A stretch of DNA of 64,000 nt from Thalassovita mangrovi (GTDB taxonomy: Bacteria; Pseudomonadota; Alphaproteobacteria; Rhodobacterales; Rhodobacteraceae). Location of the stretch: the NCBI RefSeq assembly GCF_009857745.1, contig NZ_WWEN01000002.1, positions 496,001 through 560,000 of the forward strand, read 5' to 3'. The notes under the pieces are model-generated. The model was not told the DNA's origin. It did no database searches and saw nothing but the letters and a program-made list of their open reading frames with translations. Of this stretch, positions 18,436 through 26,161 are shown one piece after another. Positions within the stretch are counted from its first letter, which is position 1. Every line of letters begins with the position of its first letter. Made by a program: the position numbers and the translations under genes.

Positions 18436-18459
18436 CCCCCGCGTCGCGCGGCGCGGGGG
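18436..18459 (-). terminator. Intercistronic hairpin between OsmC and flavoprotein genes
   Basis: CCCCCGCG (18436-18443) pairs perfectly with CGCGGGGG (18452-18459) around an 8-base loop, inside the 86-base gap after the OsmC stop. No T-run follows. Confidence 0.4.
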
Positions 18460-18472
18460 ACAGGGGGTGTGA

Positions 18473-19027
18473 TCAGACCGCTTCGGCGATCATGTTCACG
18501 GGACGCGAGAAGGTATTGAACACCGGTGACCACTGGATGACGTGGTTGATCAGCGCGTCGATTTCTTCCTGCGGGCAGTCGGCTTTCATGTCGACCTTGA
18601 TGCGCACATCGGTGAAGCCGACCGGCTTTTCCGAGGTGTCACCGGTGCCCCAGACGGCTGTGATGTTCAGGTCGCCTTCCAGTTCCAGTTCCAGCGACTG
18701 AACGGTGATGCCGCGGGCGATGGCGTTGGCGTGCAGGCCAACCGCAACGCAGGACCCCAGAGCGGCCAGCGAGGCCTCCGACGGGTTCGGCGCGGTGTCG
18801 TCGCCCAGCAGCGCCGGCGGTTCGTCCACGATGTAGGGTTCCAGGTTGCGGATGTAGTTCGCATGGCGGAACCGGCCTTCGGCGACGGTTTTGCATTTCA
18901 GCGTCTTGATCGCCTGCGGGTTTTCCTTGCCCTTTTCGATCAGGCCCTGCAGGCCGGATTTGTCGATCGGGTCGAGACCCGCGTCGGGAGCAAGGCAGCC
19001 AGTGAGTGCGGTTGCAGGTTCGGACAT
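18473..19027 (-). CDS. OsmC/Ohr family protein
   Basis: OsmC-family proteins reduce organic peroxides, and some act on persulfides, through a pair of cysteines. The 184-residue product has the family layout: an N-terminal arginine-bearing strand (AEGRFRHANYI), the first reactive-cysteine helix ALGSCVAVGLHANA (C93), and the second cysteine in KADCPQEEIDALI. It is somewhat longer than classical OsmC at the N-terminus. It is placed between the ABC permease and the flavoprotein. In this operon it may protect against peroxide or process sulfane sulfur; neither role is demonstrated. Confidence 0.88.
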   Translation of the reverse strand: MSEPATALTGCLAPDAGLDPIDKSGLQGLIEKGKENPQAIKTLKCKTVAEGRFRHANYIRNLEPYIVDEPPALLGDDTAPNPSEASLAALGSCVAVGLHANAIARGITVQSLELELEGDLNITAVWGTGDTSEKPVGFTDVRIKVDMKADCPQEEIDALINHVIQWSPVFNTFSRPVNMIAEAV

Positions 19028-19078
19028 CTGAGTTCTCCTTTGGTAGTCAGATACTTGGTACAGTTGTGCGGATGCGCT

Positions 19079-19894
19079 TCAGTGATCTTCGCGCAGCCAG
19101 TTGAATTTCTTGATCGCCATCATGCAGAGGTAATCGAGGGTGAAACCGATCAGCCCGATCACCACCACCGTGGCCCCAAGCCGGGCATAGTCGAGAGTGT
19201 CGCGGGCATCGTTGATCGCGTAGCCGAGTCCCGAGGTGACCCCGAGATATTCGGCCGGCACCAGCACCACCCAGGCCACGCCGAGCGCCAGCCGGATCCC
19301 CGACAACACATCCACCGCGATCGCCGGCAAGATCACCACGAACAGCATGTGGAACGGGTTGGCGCCCAGATTGCGGGCCACCTTGAGCCAGGCCGGATCG
19401 ATCCGGCGCACGCCCCCGGCGGTGGAAAACAGGATCGGCCAGACCGCGGCCATGGTGATCAGGAAGATGATCGCCCCATCCCAGGTGTCGAAGGCCATCA
19501 CGGCGATCGGCATCCAGGCCAGCGGCGAAATCATCCGCAGGAACTGAAACGGCACGTTGGCCACTTCGTTCACCCGCTTCATCCGCCCGATGATGATCCC
19601 CACCGGCACCCCGATGATCACCGCATAGTTCAGGCCCAGCCCGACCCGCATCAGCGACGGGCCCGACATGTCCAGCACCTCGCCGGTCACGATCATGTCC
19701 CACAGCCGCGCCAGCGTCGGCGCCGGGGCGAAATCGGCGAAGGCGAACAGGTCGTCGTTATTGGCAACGATCCAGCCGCCGACCCACCACAGGGCCAGCA
19801 GAAGGCCGATGCCGAGGGCGGCGTTCACCGCCCCCCGGGCACGGCCCAGCCTTGGCAGGCTGAACAGTGCGGGGATGTCGGCAAGCGCGCTCAT
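19079..19894 (-). CDS. ABC transporter permease, nitrate/sulfonate/cyanate (NrtB/SsuC/CynB) type
   Basis: Inner-membrane channel of the importer in this operon. The 271-residue protein has about six hydrophobic segments and the permease signature LKVARNLGANPFHMLFVVILPA, with the family's GLNYAVIIGVPVGIIIGR and ALGVAWVVLVPAEYLG. Its ATG overlaps the solute-binding protein stop by ATGA, so the pair is translationally coupled. Family members carry nitrate, sulfonates, bicarbonate, cyanate or thiamine precursors. Confidence 0.9.
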   Translation of the reverse strand: MSALADIPALFSLPRLGRARGAVNAALGIGLLLALWWVGGWIVANNDDLFAFADFAPAPTLARLWDMIVTGEVLDMSGPSLMRVGLGLNYAVIIGVPVGIIIGRMKRVNEVANVPFQFLRMISPLAWMPIAVMAFDTWDGAIIFLITMAAVWPILFSTAGGVRRIDPAWLKVARNLGANPFHMLFVVILPAIAVDVLSGIRLALGVAWVVLVPAEYLGVTSGLGYAINDARDTLDYARLGATVVVIGLIGFTLDYLCMMAIKKFNWLREDH

Positions 19895-21174
19895 AGTCTC
19901 AGGATCTCCGTACGGGTGTAGGGATCGCCGGCGCTGACCGACGGGTCGTTTTTCCAGTCGGGGTATTTTTCCAGCGCGTTCTTGACGAACTCGTAGTTGA
20001 CCAGGTCATTGGCGACGAATTCCGGGTCCAGCCCCTTGAGGAAGGTGGTATCGCCCGACACAACGGTCTTGTTCATCGCGCCGACGATCAGCTTGGTCGC
20101 CGAAGGGTAAGGCCAGGGCTGGAAGTCGATCCGGCCGTTGTGGAATTCGCCTTCGTTCTTGATCGCGCCGGTTTCCAGGTAATCGGCATTGTCGGCGTAA
20201 AGCGTCATCGCGCGCTTCACCACCGCGGCGGGCGCGGGCAGGTAACCGGCGCCGTCCTTGGACAGCAGTTCGGCAACTTCTTCCTTGTTCTGCGAGGCAT
20301 AGACCGACGCCTTGACCACCGCGTTCATCACGCCCTGGGTCCATTCCGGTTTCGCCACCGTGGTCTCTTCGTTCATGCAGACCACGCAGCAGGGATGGTT
20401 TTTCCAGATGTCGCCGGTGAAGCGCAGCATCCGCGCGCCCGCCTTCAACTCGCCCAGGGCGTTGAAGGGTTCGGCGACGATGTAGGCGTCGATCTTCTTG
20501 GCGGCCAGCGCCGGCGGCATTTCCGGCGGCGGCAGGACCTGAAGGTTGCATTCGTCGGCTGCGATGGCTTCGCCCTGCGCCTTGATCACCGGTTTGATCC
20601 CGGCGGCACGCAGCGCGTATTGCAGCACGATATTGTGCATCGAGTACCAGAACGGCACCGCCACCTGCTTGCCGCCCAGACCAGCGAAATCGGCGATGTC
20701 GGTATGACGGCCAACCACCAGGGCAGACCCGTTGGTATGGGCCCAGGCCATCACCTTGACCGGGAAGTTGTTGTTGTAGCGCATCCAGACCGGGATCGGT
20801 TTCAGGAAGTGCACCAGGTTGAACTTGCCCGCGGCGAAGCCTTCGATCAGCGGCGACCAGCCGCGGATCAGGGTGGGTTGTTCGGCCTTGATACCTTCTT
20901 CTTCGAAATAGCCCTTGGCATGGGCCACCAGCAGCGGGGTCGCGTCGGTGATCGGCAGGTAACCGATGCGCAGCACGTCGTCGTCCTGGGCCCGCGCCAT
21001 CTGCGGCAGGGCGCCGGTCATCCCGGCCAGCATGGATGCCATGCCGCCCTTGGCCAGCAGGTCCAGCGTGGAACGGCGGCCGGCGTCGAAGTCGGTTTCG
21101 CCGCCGCAGCACGCGCCATGCAGGTCATGGTCTTTCCCGTGCGAGCAGGTCTTGGTGTGGTGGTGATCGGTCAT
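19891..21174 (-). CDS. Tat-exported ABC solute-binding protein (CmpA/NrtA family) with His/Cys-rich N-terminus
   Basis: Periplasmic receptor for the importer. ATG 21174 is chosen since AAGGA lies just upstream and the extra upstream residues are unremarkable. The first 25 residues hold six histidines and three cysteines, ahead of a twin-arginine signal (RRSTLDLLAKGGMASMLAGMTGALP). The mature part has the NrtA/CmpA features LRIGYLPITDATPLLVAHAKGYFEEEGI, LIRGWSPLIEGFAAGKFN and VAEPFNALGELKAGARM. CCVVCMNE may add further cysteines near the binding region. In cyanobacteria, relatives bind nitrate, bicarbonate or cyanate; with cynS in the operon, cyanate or a relative is the best guess. Confidence 0.9.
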   Translation of the reverse strand: MTDHHHTKTCSHGKDHDLHGACCGGETDFDAGRRSTLDLLAKGGMASMLAGMTGALPQMARAQDDDVLRIGYLPITDATPLLVAHAKGYFEEEGIKAEQPTLIRGWSPLIEGFAAGKFNLVHFLKPIPVWMRYNNNFPVKVMAWAHTNGSALVVGRHTDIADFAGLGGKQVAVPFWYSMHNIVLQYALRAAGIKPVIKAQGEAIAADECNLQVLPPPEMPPALAAKKIDAYIVAEPFNALGELKAGARMLRFTGDIWKNHPCCVVCMNEETTVAKPEWTQGVMNAVVKASVYASQNKEEVAELLSKDGAGYLPAPAAVVKRAMTLYADNADYLETGAIKNEGEFHNGRIDFQPWPYPSATKLIVGAMNKTVVSGDTTFLKGLDPEFVANDLVNYEFVKNALEKYPDWKNDPSVSAGDPYTRTEILRL

Positions 21175-21190
21175 AGTTCCTTTGGTCCTC

Positions 21191-22051
21191 TCAGAGCTGC
21201 GCGAAATCATTTTCAGTAGGGGTGTCGCCCATGTCGGCGACGTCGGAATACACGCCCATCAGGCGCGAATGTTCTTTCTGGAAAGCCTCGTTACCGCCGT
21301 TACGTTCCTCTTCGGTCAGCGCGATCATGGTGTCTTCGGCGATGCGGCCGGGATTGGCGTCAAGCACCAGCACGCGGTCGGCCATGCGCACCGCCTCGCC
21401 CACGTCATGGGTCACGATGACCAGGGTCAGGCCCAGGTCCTTGGCGATCTTGCGCACGTCCTTTTGCAGGGCTCGGCGGGTGAAGGCGTCGAGCGCCGAG
21501 AACGGTTCGTCCAGCAGCAGCAGTTCCGGGCTCGGCGCCAGCGACCGCGCCAGCGCCACGCGCTGCTGCTGGCCGCCGGACAGTTCCTGCGCGTTGCGGT
21601 CGGCGAAATTGGCCAGGTCGACCAGCCCAAGAACTTCGGGCACGCGCTTGGCGATCTCGTCGCCGCGGCGGGTGAAACGCAGGCCGAGCGCCGCGTTCTG
21701 CGCCACCGTCATCCACGGATACAGCGACGGCGCCTGGAACATCATCACCCATTTCGGCGACGGGTCCCGCACGGTGTTGCCGTTGATCGCGACCTCGCCC
21801 TGGCTCGGCAGGGTCAGCCCCGACAGCATGTGCAACAGGGTGGACTTGCCGCAGCCCGACCGGCCCAGCAACGCCATGACTTCACCCGGGCGAACCTCGA
21901 AATTGATATCGTCGAGAACCGGACCGTCTGCTTTGCGGTAGGCGTGGCTCAGCCCCATGACTGCGATATGCGCACCGCGCGGAGCGATCTTATGGGCCTC
22001 TGCCTGGGCCTTCGTATCGGCGGTCGTCGCGATGGCGGCTCGAGAAGTCAT
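21191..22051 (-). CDS. ABC transporter ATP-binding protein, nitrate/sulfonate/cyanate (NrtD/SsuB/CynD) type
   Basis: Cytoplasmic ATPase of the importer and first gene of the nine-gene operon. The 286-residue protein contains Walker A GRSGCGKST, Q-loop MMFQAPSLYPWMTV, signature SGGQQQRVALARSL, Walker B LLLLDEPFSALD and the H-switch VIVTHDVGEAVRMADRV. About 30 extra residues precede the domain. The proposed ATG is 12 bases after an AGGAG, which is long, so a slightly different start is possible. A TetR-type operator candidate lies 26 bases upstream of the start. Confidence 0.9.
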   Translation of the reverse strand: MTSRAAIATTADTKAQAEAHKIAPRGAHIAVMGLSHAYRKADGPVLDDINFEVRPGEVMALLGRSGCGKSTLLHMLSGLTLPSQGEVAINGNTVRDPSPKWVMMFQAPSLYPWMTVAQNAALGLRFTRRGDEIAKRVPEVLGLVDLANFADRNAQELSGGQQQRVALARSLAPSPELLLLDEPFSALDAFTRRALQKDVRKIAKDLGLTLVIVTHDVGEAVRMADRVLVLDANPGRIAEDTMIALTEEERNGGNEAFQKEHSRLMGVYSDVADMGDTPTENDFAQL

Positions 22052-22076
22052 GTCAGTAATCCACTCCTAAATAAGA

Positions 22077-22093
22077 CGGACAGTTCTGTCTAC
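22077..22093 (-). promoter_or_regulatory. TetR-type operator candidate, site 1 (operon side)
   Basis: Minus-strand GTAGACAGAACTGTCCG, containing the palindrome GACAG-AA-CTGTC. It matches site 2 at 14 of 17 positions in the same orientation and sits 26-42 bases before the first operon ATG, a position suited to repression. Confidence 0.5.
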
Positions 22094-22272
22094 ATTTGGG
22101 AGAAAATCACCGTCCCCCGTCAAGCGGGGCATCGGAAAAAATCCCGATGTTCTTTCTCTGCCCATTTTTTAAACGTATTTTTGTTGAATAAAATCGCATT
22201 TTAATCGCTTTTCTGCTGCGCAGCACCAGAATCGGGACTTCGAGTGCAGTAAAGCAACAGGAATCGAGTGCG

Positions 22273-22289
22273 CGAACCGATCTGTCTAC
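22273..22289 (-). promoter_or_regulatory. TetR-type operator candidate, site 2 (regulator side)
   Basis: Minus-strand GTAGACAGATCGGTTCG, sharing GTAGACAGA-C-GT-CG with site 1. It lies 64-80 bases before the regulator ATG, directly beside a weak -35 candidate. The second half-site is less symmetric than in site 1. Confidence 0.45.
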
Positions 22290-22352
22290 TTCTCTTGCTT
22301 TCGATGGCACCACCTGTAATAGTAGCTCAGCCATTTCATTGGATATCGATTC

Positions 22353-22982
22353 ATGCACAGCACTCTCGAACAAACCTGTCCTATCCCCGAAACCGGCAGC
22401 TGGAGCCTGTCTCATGGTGAACCCCGCGCAGCGCGCGATCGCATTCTCGCGGCCGCCTCGGGGCTTTTTTGTCGCCACGGTTTCGCGGCAACGGGCATAG
22501 ATACGGTGATCGAGAAGGCGGGAACGGCGAAGGCGACGCTTTATAAGCACTTCGCCTCCAAGCAGGATCTGATCGACGCGGTGCTGGAAGCGGAAGGCGC
22601 CGCCTGGCGCAACTGGTTCTTCGGCCGGTTGGCCGAGGTTCGCGGCCCCGCGGATCAACGGATGCTGGCGGTGTTCGACGTGCTGCAGGAATGGTTTTCC
22701 GACCCGGGCTTCTATGGCTGCCCCTTCATCAATGCGGTGGCCGAATTCGAAACCGGCGACAATTCCGTGCGCGCCGCCGCCGAGAGGCACAAATCGCACC
22801 TGATCACCTGGCTGACCGCTCAGGCGATCGAACTGAAACTGCCCGACGCCAAGGAAACCGCCCGCTCTTTCGCGGTGTTGATCGACGGCGCCATCGTGGC
22901 GGCGCAGCACGCCCGCGATGCCAGCTTCGCCCAGACCGCCCGCGCCATGGCCGAAATCCACCTGAATAACGTCCGCCCCTGA
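22353..22982 (+). CDS. TetR/AcrR family transcriptional regulator
   Basis: Likely ligand-responsive repressor. The 209-residue protein has a TetR helix-turn-helix about residues 28-72 (RDRILAAASGLFCRHGFAATGIDTVIEKAGTAKATLYKHFASKQDLI) followed by an all-helical ligand domain with YGCPFINAVAEF, a motif common in one TetR subgroup. It is divergent from the cyanase operon, and two related operator-like sites lie between them, which fits autoregulation and control of that operon. The start codon has only a weak ribosome binding site and about 25 residues precede the conserved domain. Confidence 0.9.
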   Translation: MHSTLEQTCPIPETGSWSLSHGEPRAARDRILAAASGLFCRHGFAATGIDTVIEKAGTAKATLYKHFASKQDLIDAVLEAEGAAWRNWFFGRLAEVRGPADQRMLAVFDVLQEWFSDPGFYGCPFINAVAEFETGDNSVRAAAERHKSHLITWLTAQAIELKLPDAKETARSFAVLIDGAIVAAQHARDASFAQTARAMAEIHLNNVRP

Positions 22983-23101
22983 TCCGCGCACGAATCACAC
23001 TTTCCGCCTTCGACAGCGCGCCCTCGCGCCTGTAACGTTCCGGCACGGCAATCCCGACCCGCGATTGCCCCTGAAACGGCGACCATCGGAAAGGCAAGAC
23101 C

Positions 23102-23485
23102 ATGTCCCTATTTGACGAAGATCTGTTCCTGAAAGGGCTGGAGCAGCGCAAATCCACCCTCGGCGCGGAGTATGTCGAGAAATCCCTCGATGCCGCCGAC
23201 GATTTTTCCCGCCCGTTTCAGGAAGCGATGACCGCCTGGTGCTGGGGTTTCGGCTGGGGCGACGACGTGATCGACGCCAAGACCCGGTCTATGATGAACC
23301 TCGCCATGATCGGGGCCCTGGGCAAGATGCATGAATGGGAACTGCACCTGCGCGGCGCGATCAACAACGGCGTCAGCAAGGAAGAGATTCGCGCCATCAT
23401 CCATGTCATCGCGATCTATTGCGGCGTACCGCAGGGGGTGGAATGTTTCCGCTCCGCCCGCAAGGTGCTGGAGCCCGAAGGTTAA
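23102..23485 (+). CDS. Carboxymuconolactone decarboxylase/AhpD-like family protein
   Basis: The family includes gamma-carboxymuconolactone decarboxylase and the alkylhydroperoxidase AhpD. The 127-residue protein has the helical core DAKTRSMMNLAMIGALGKMHEWELHLRGAINNGVSKEEIRAIIHVIAIYCGVP, closer to PcaC than to AhpD because the CxxC redox pair is absent. GAL-KMHEWELH holds the typical histidine region. An AAGG precedes the ATG. It follows the TetR gene by 119 bases on the same strand, so it may be co-regulated. Its stop overlaps the convergent lrgB stop (shared TTAA). Confidence 0.85.
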   Translation: MSLFDEDLFLKGLEQRKSTLGAEYVEKSLDAADDFSRPFQEAMTAWCWGFGWGDDVIDAKTRSMMNLAMIGALGKMHEWELHLRGAINNGVSKEEIRAIIHVIAIYCGVPQGVECFRSARKVLEPEG

Positions 23486-24198
23486 AGCACCAAGGCCACG
23501 ATCAGCGGCGCGATCAGGCTGGTCAGGATCGCGTTCAGCGCCATGCCGATCCCGGCGAAGGTCCCGGCCAGTTCGTTGACCTGGAACGCCCGCGCGGTGC
23601 CGATGCCATGCGCCGCCACCCCCACCGCGAAGCCCCGCGCACGCCAGTCGGTGATCCCCATCGCGTTCATCAGCGGCGTCACGGTGATGGCGCCGATGAT
23701 ACCGGTCAGGATCACCAGAACGGCGGTCAAGGTCGGCAGACCGCCAAGCGCCTCGGAAATGCCAAGGGCGACGGGCGCTGTGGTGGATTTCGGGCTCAGC
23801 GACACGATCACCTGATCGGACAGGCCGAACGCCTTGGCCAGCCACACCGCCGACAGCGCCGCGACAACCGATCCGACCACCAGCGCGGCCAGGATCGGCC
23901 CTGCCGTCCGCGCCACCGTGCGCAGGTTGGCATGAAGCGGCACCGCCAGCGCCACCGTCGCCGGGCCCAGCAGGAAATGGATGAACTGCGCGCCTTCGAA
24001 ATAGGTCTCGTACGGCGTGCCCGACAGCCACAGGATCGGCGCGATGATGAGGACGGAAAACAGCACCGGGTTGGCCAGCGCCCGCCGCCCCAGCCGCAGC
24101 GCGACCGCTTCGGCTCCGACATAGACCACGATGGTGCAGGTCAGCCAAAGCAGCGGCTCGGTGGACAGGTAGCTCCAGATTCGCGCGACGTCAGTCAT
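23482..24198 (-). CDS. lrgB: LrgB/CidB family membrane protein
   Basis: Integral membrane protein of the LrgA/LrgB pair, linked in other bacteria to murein hydrolase control, holin-like activity and pyruvate or glycolate transport. The 238-residue protein has many hydrophobic segments and the family motifs FLLGPATVALAVPLHAN, SLSPKSTTAPVALGISEALGG and ARGFAVGVAAHGIGTARAFQVNE. Its ATG overlaps the lrgA end by 8 bases. Confidence 0.9.
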   Translation of the reverse strand: MTDVARIWSYLSTEPLLWLTCTIVVYVGAEAVALRLGRRALANPVLFSVLIIAPILWLSGTPYETYFEGAQFIHFLLGPATVALAVPLHANLRTVARTAGPILAALVVGSVVAALSAVWLAKAFGLSDQVIVSLSPKSTTAPVALGISEALGGLPTLTAVLVILTGIIGAITVTPLMNAMGITDWRARGFAVGVAAHGIGTARAFQVNELAGTFAGIGMALNAILTSLIAPLIVALVL

Positions 24199-24544
24199 GG
24201 CCGCCTCCGCTCAGGCGGTTGACGGCGAGGAAGGTCAGCACGCTGGCGATCATCGCGATCACCGTACTGACCACCAGCACCACCGCGATCGGGAACCAGT
24301 TGCGCGACAGCAGGTCCAGATTGCCGACGACGCCAACGCCTGCGGGCACGAACAGCAGCGACAGATGCGCCAGGATGCCCCGCGCGGTGCCGCCTATGGC
24401 CTCGGCCAGCGCCGGTCGCAGCATCAGAAGGATCAGCAGCAGGACGAAGCCCAGCACCGGCCCCGGCACCGGCAGCCCGAGGCCGCGCGCGGCCACTTCG
24501 CCCGCCAATTGGCAGGACAGGATGACGGCGATGGCGTTGATCAT
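24191..24544 (-). CDS. lrgA: LrgA/CidA family holin-like membrane protein
   Basis: Small partner of LrgB. ATG 24544 is chosen because GGAG lies 8 bases upstream; the 117-residue product then starts at the first hydrophobic helix. Four membrane segments are visible, with the family's LGLPVPGPVLGFVLLLILL and LSLLFVPAGVGVV. The pair follows the nuo terminator and appears to be its own two-gene unit, although no clear promoter was found in the 106 bases upstream. Confidence 0.88.
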   Translation of the reverse strand: MINAIAVILSCQLAGEVAARGLGLPVPGPVLGFVLLLILLMLRPALAEAIGGTARGILAHLSLLFVPAGVGVVGNLDLLSRNWFPIAVVLVVSTVIAMIASVLTFLAVNRLSGGGHD

Positions 24545-24649
24545 GCTTTCTGCTCCCCCTCTGCGACCCGCAGGCCCTTGAAATGTCACGATAGCCAGAT
24601 GGATATTGCGAGGCGAGGGTTTTGTCTGTCGCCCCCCTGCCCCGCGCGC

Positions 24650-24682
24650 AAAAGAAAACGGCGCGCCCTGAAGGCACGCCGT
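24650..24682 (-). terminator. Rho-independent terminator of the nuo operon
   Basis: On the minus strand a 10-base stem (ACGGCGTGCC with GGCGCGCCGT, one G-U pair), a 5-base loop and the T-rich tail TTTTCTTTT begin 25 bases after the nuoN stop. This is the clearest intrinsic terminator in the window. Confidence 0.85.
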
Positions 24683-24706
24683 TCCCGGATCAGTATGCGT
24701 TGCGGA

Positions 24707-26146
24707 TCAGTTGACCAGCGTCGCCGCCGCAGCTTCGGCAATGCCTTCGATACCGAACATGTTGATGATGCCCAGCACCATCACCGCCGCCGAGGCCATC
24801 AGGAAGCCCCACAGGACCGGCGAACGGGTCTTGTCCAGCGGCTCGGATTCGGTGCCGAAATACATGTAGTAGACGATGCGCAGGTAGTAGAAGGCGCCGA
24901 TCACCGAAGCGATCACGCCCAGCACCGCCAGCCATGCCAGACCGGCGTCATAGGCGGCCTTGACCACGTAGAACTTCCCGAAGAAGCCCAGCATCGGCGG
25001 CACACCGGCAAGCGAGAACAGCAGCACCAGCATCGCCAGCGCCTTGCCCGGCTCGGATTTGGAATACATGTTCAGCGCGTTGATGTCGGTCACCGGCGCG
25101 CCATCCTTTTCCAGCGACAGGATGAAGGCGAAGGTGCCGATGTTCATGGTGACATAGATCACCATGTAGATCAGCAGGGCTTGCACGCCGAAGGCGGTCC
25201 CGGCGGCCAGACCCATCAGCGCGTAGCCCATATGGGCAATCGAGGAATATGCCATCAGCCGCTTGAGGTCGCGCTGGCCGATCGCCGCCACGGCGCCGAC
25301 GAACATCGACAGCAGCGACAGCAGCGCGATCACCTGGCTCCAGTCGGCGGTCACACCGCCGAAGGCGTCGTGCAGCACCCGCGCAAACAGGCCCATTGCG
25401 GCCATTTTCGGCGCGCTGGCGAAGAAAGCGGTGACCGGGGTGGGCGAACCTTCGTAGACGTCCGGCGTCCACATGTGGAACGGAACGGCGGAGACCTTGA
25501 AGGCCAGGCCCGAGATCATGAAGACCAGACCGAACAGCAGGCCGAGCGAGGCGTGACCGTCCGAGGCCGCCTCGATGATGCCCGAAAACAGCGTGGTGCC
25601 GGCATAGCCGTAAACCAGCGAGGCGCCGTAGAGCAGCAGGCCCGAGGACAGCGCACCCAGCACGAAGTATTTCAGGCCCGCTTCGGTCGATTTCACGCTG
25701 TCGCGGCGGATCGCGGCGACCACGTAAAGCGCCAGCGATTGCAGTTCCAGCCCCATGTACAGCGACATCAGATCGCCTGCGGACACCATCATCATCATGC
25801 CGACCGAAGCCAGCGACACCAGCACCGGGTATTCGAACCGCAGCATGTTGCGGCGCGACATGTAATCCTGGCTCATCACCAGAACGGCGGCAGCGGACAG
25901 CAGGATCGTCACCTTGGCGAAGCGCGCAAACGCATCGTCATGGAACATGCCGCCAAAGGCCACATGCGTCCCCTGCCCGCTCAGCCCGATCAGCGCGGCC
26001 AGCAGAACCATCACCACGGCGGTGACCCAGGTCAGCAGACCGGCCAGCTTGTCCTTGCCGGTATAGACAGCGGCAAGCAGGCCCAGCATCGCGTAAACCG
26101 CAAGCAGGATTTCGGGAAGGATAATGTTCAGATCGGCCTGGATCAT
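24707..26146 (-). CDS. nuoN: NADH-quinone oxidoreductase subunit N
   Basis: Antiporter-like proton-pumping subunit of respiratory complex I. The 479-residue protein has about 14 hydrophobic segments with family motifs [51 protein letters not shown] and [18 protein letters not shown]. It is the last gene of the nuo operon, 15 bases after nuoM, and is followed by an intrinsic terminator. Confidence 0.96.
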   Translation of the reverse strand: MIQADLNIILPEILLAVYAMLGLLAAVYTGKDKLAGLLTWVTAVVMVLLAALIGLSGQGTHVAFGGMFHDDAFARFAKVTILLSAAAVLVMSQDYMSRRNMLRFEYPVLVSLASVGMMMMVSAGDLMSLYMGLELQSLALYVVAAIRRDSVKSTEAGLKYFVLGALSSGLLLYGASLVYGYAGTTLFSGIIEAASDGHASLGLLFGLVFMISGLAFKVSAVPFHMWTPDVYEGSPTPVTAFFASAPKMAAMGLFARVLHDAFGGVTADWSQVIALLSLLSMFVGAVAAIGQRDLKRLMAYSSIAHMGYALMGLAAGTAFGVQALLIYMVIYVTMNIGTFAFILSLEKDGAPVTDINALNMYSKSEPGKALAMLVLLFSLAGVPPMLGFFGKFYVVKAAYDAGLAWLAVLGVIASVIGAFYYLRIVYYMYFGTESEPLDKTRSPVLWGFLMASAAVMVLGIINMFGIEGIAEAAAATLVN

Positions 26147-26161
26147 CTCTCAGGGCTCCCG

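Larger units (their letters stand above)
22052..22352. other. Divergent regulatory region between the cyanase operon and its TetR regulator
   Basis: 301 bases with no gene, AT-richer than its surroundings. It contains two 17-base operator candidates (22077-22093 and 22273-22289), two adjacent hairpins (22115-22129 and 22130-22149), and a weak promoter candidate toward the regulator (TTGCTT 22295-22300, TAATAG 22317-22322, spacing 16). No convincing promoter toward the operon was found, though TTGACG lies within the first hairpin on the minus strand. Confidence 0.6.
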
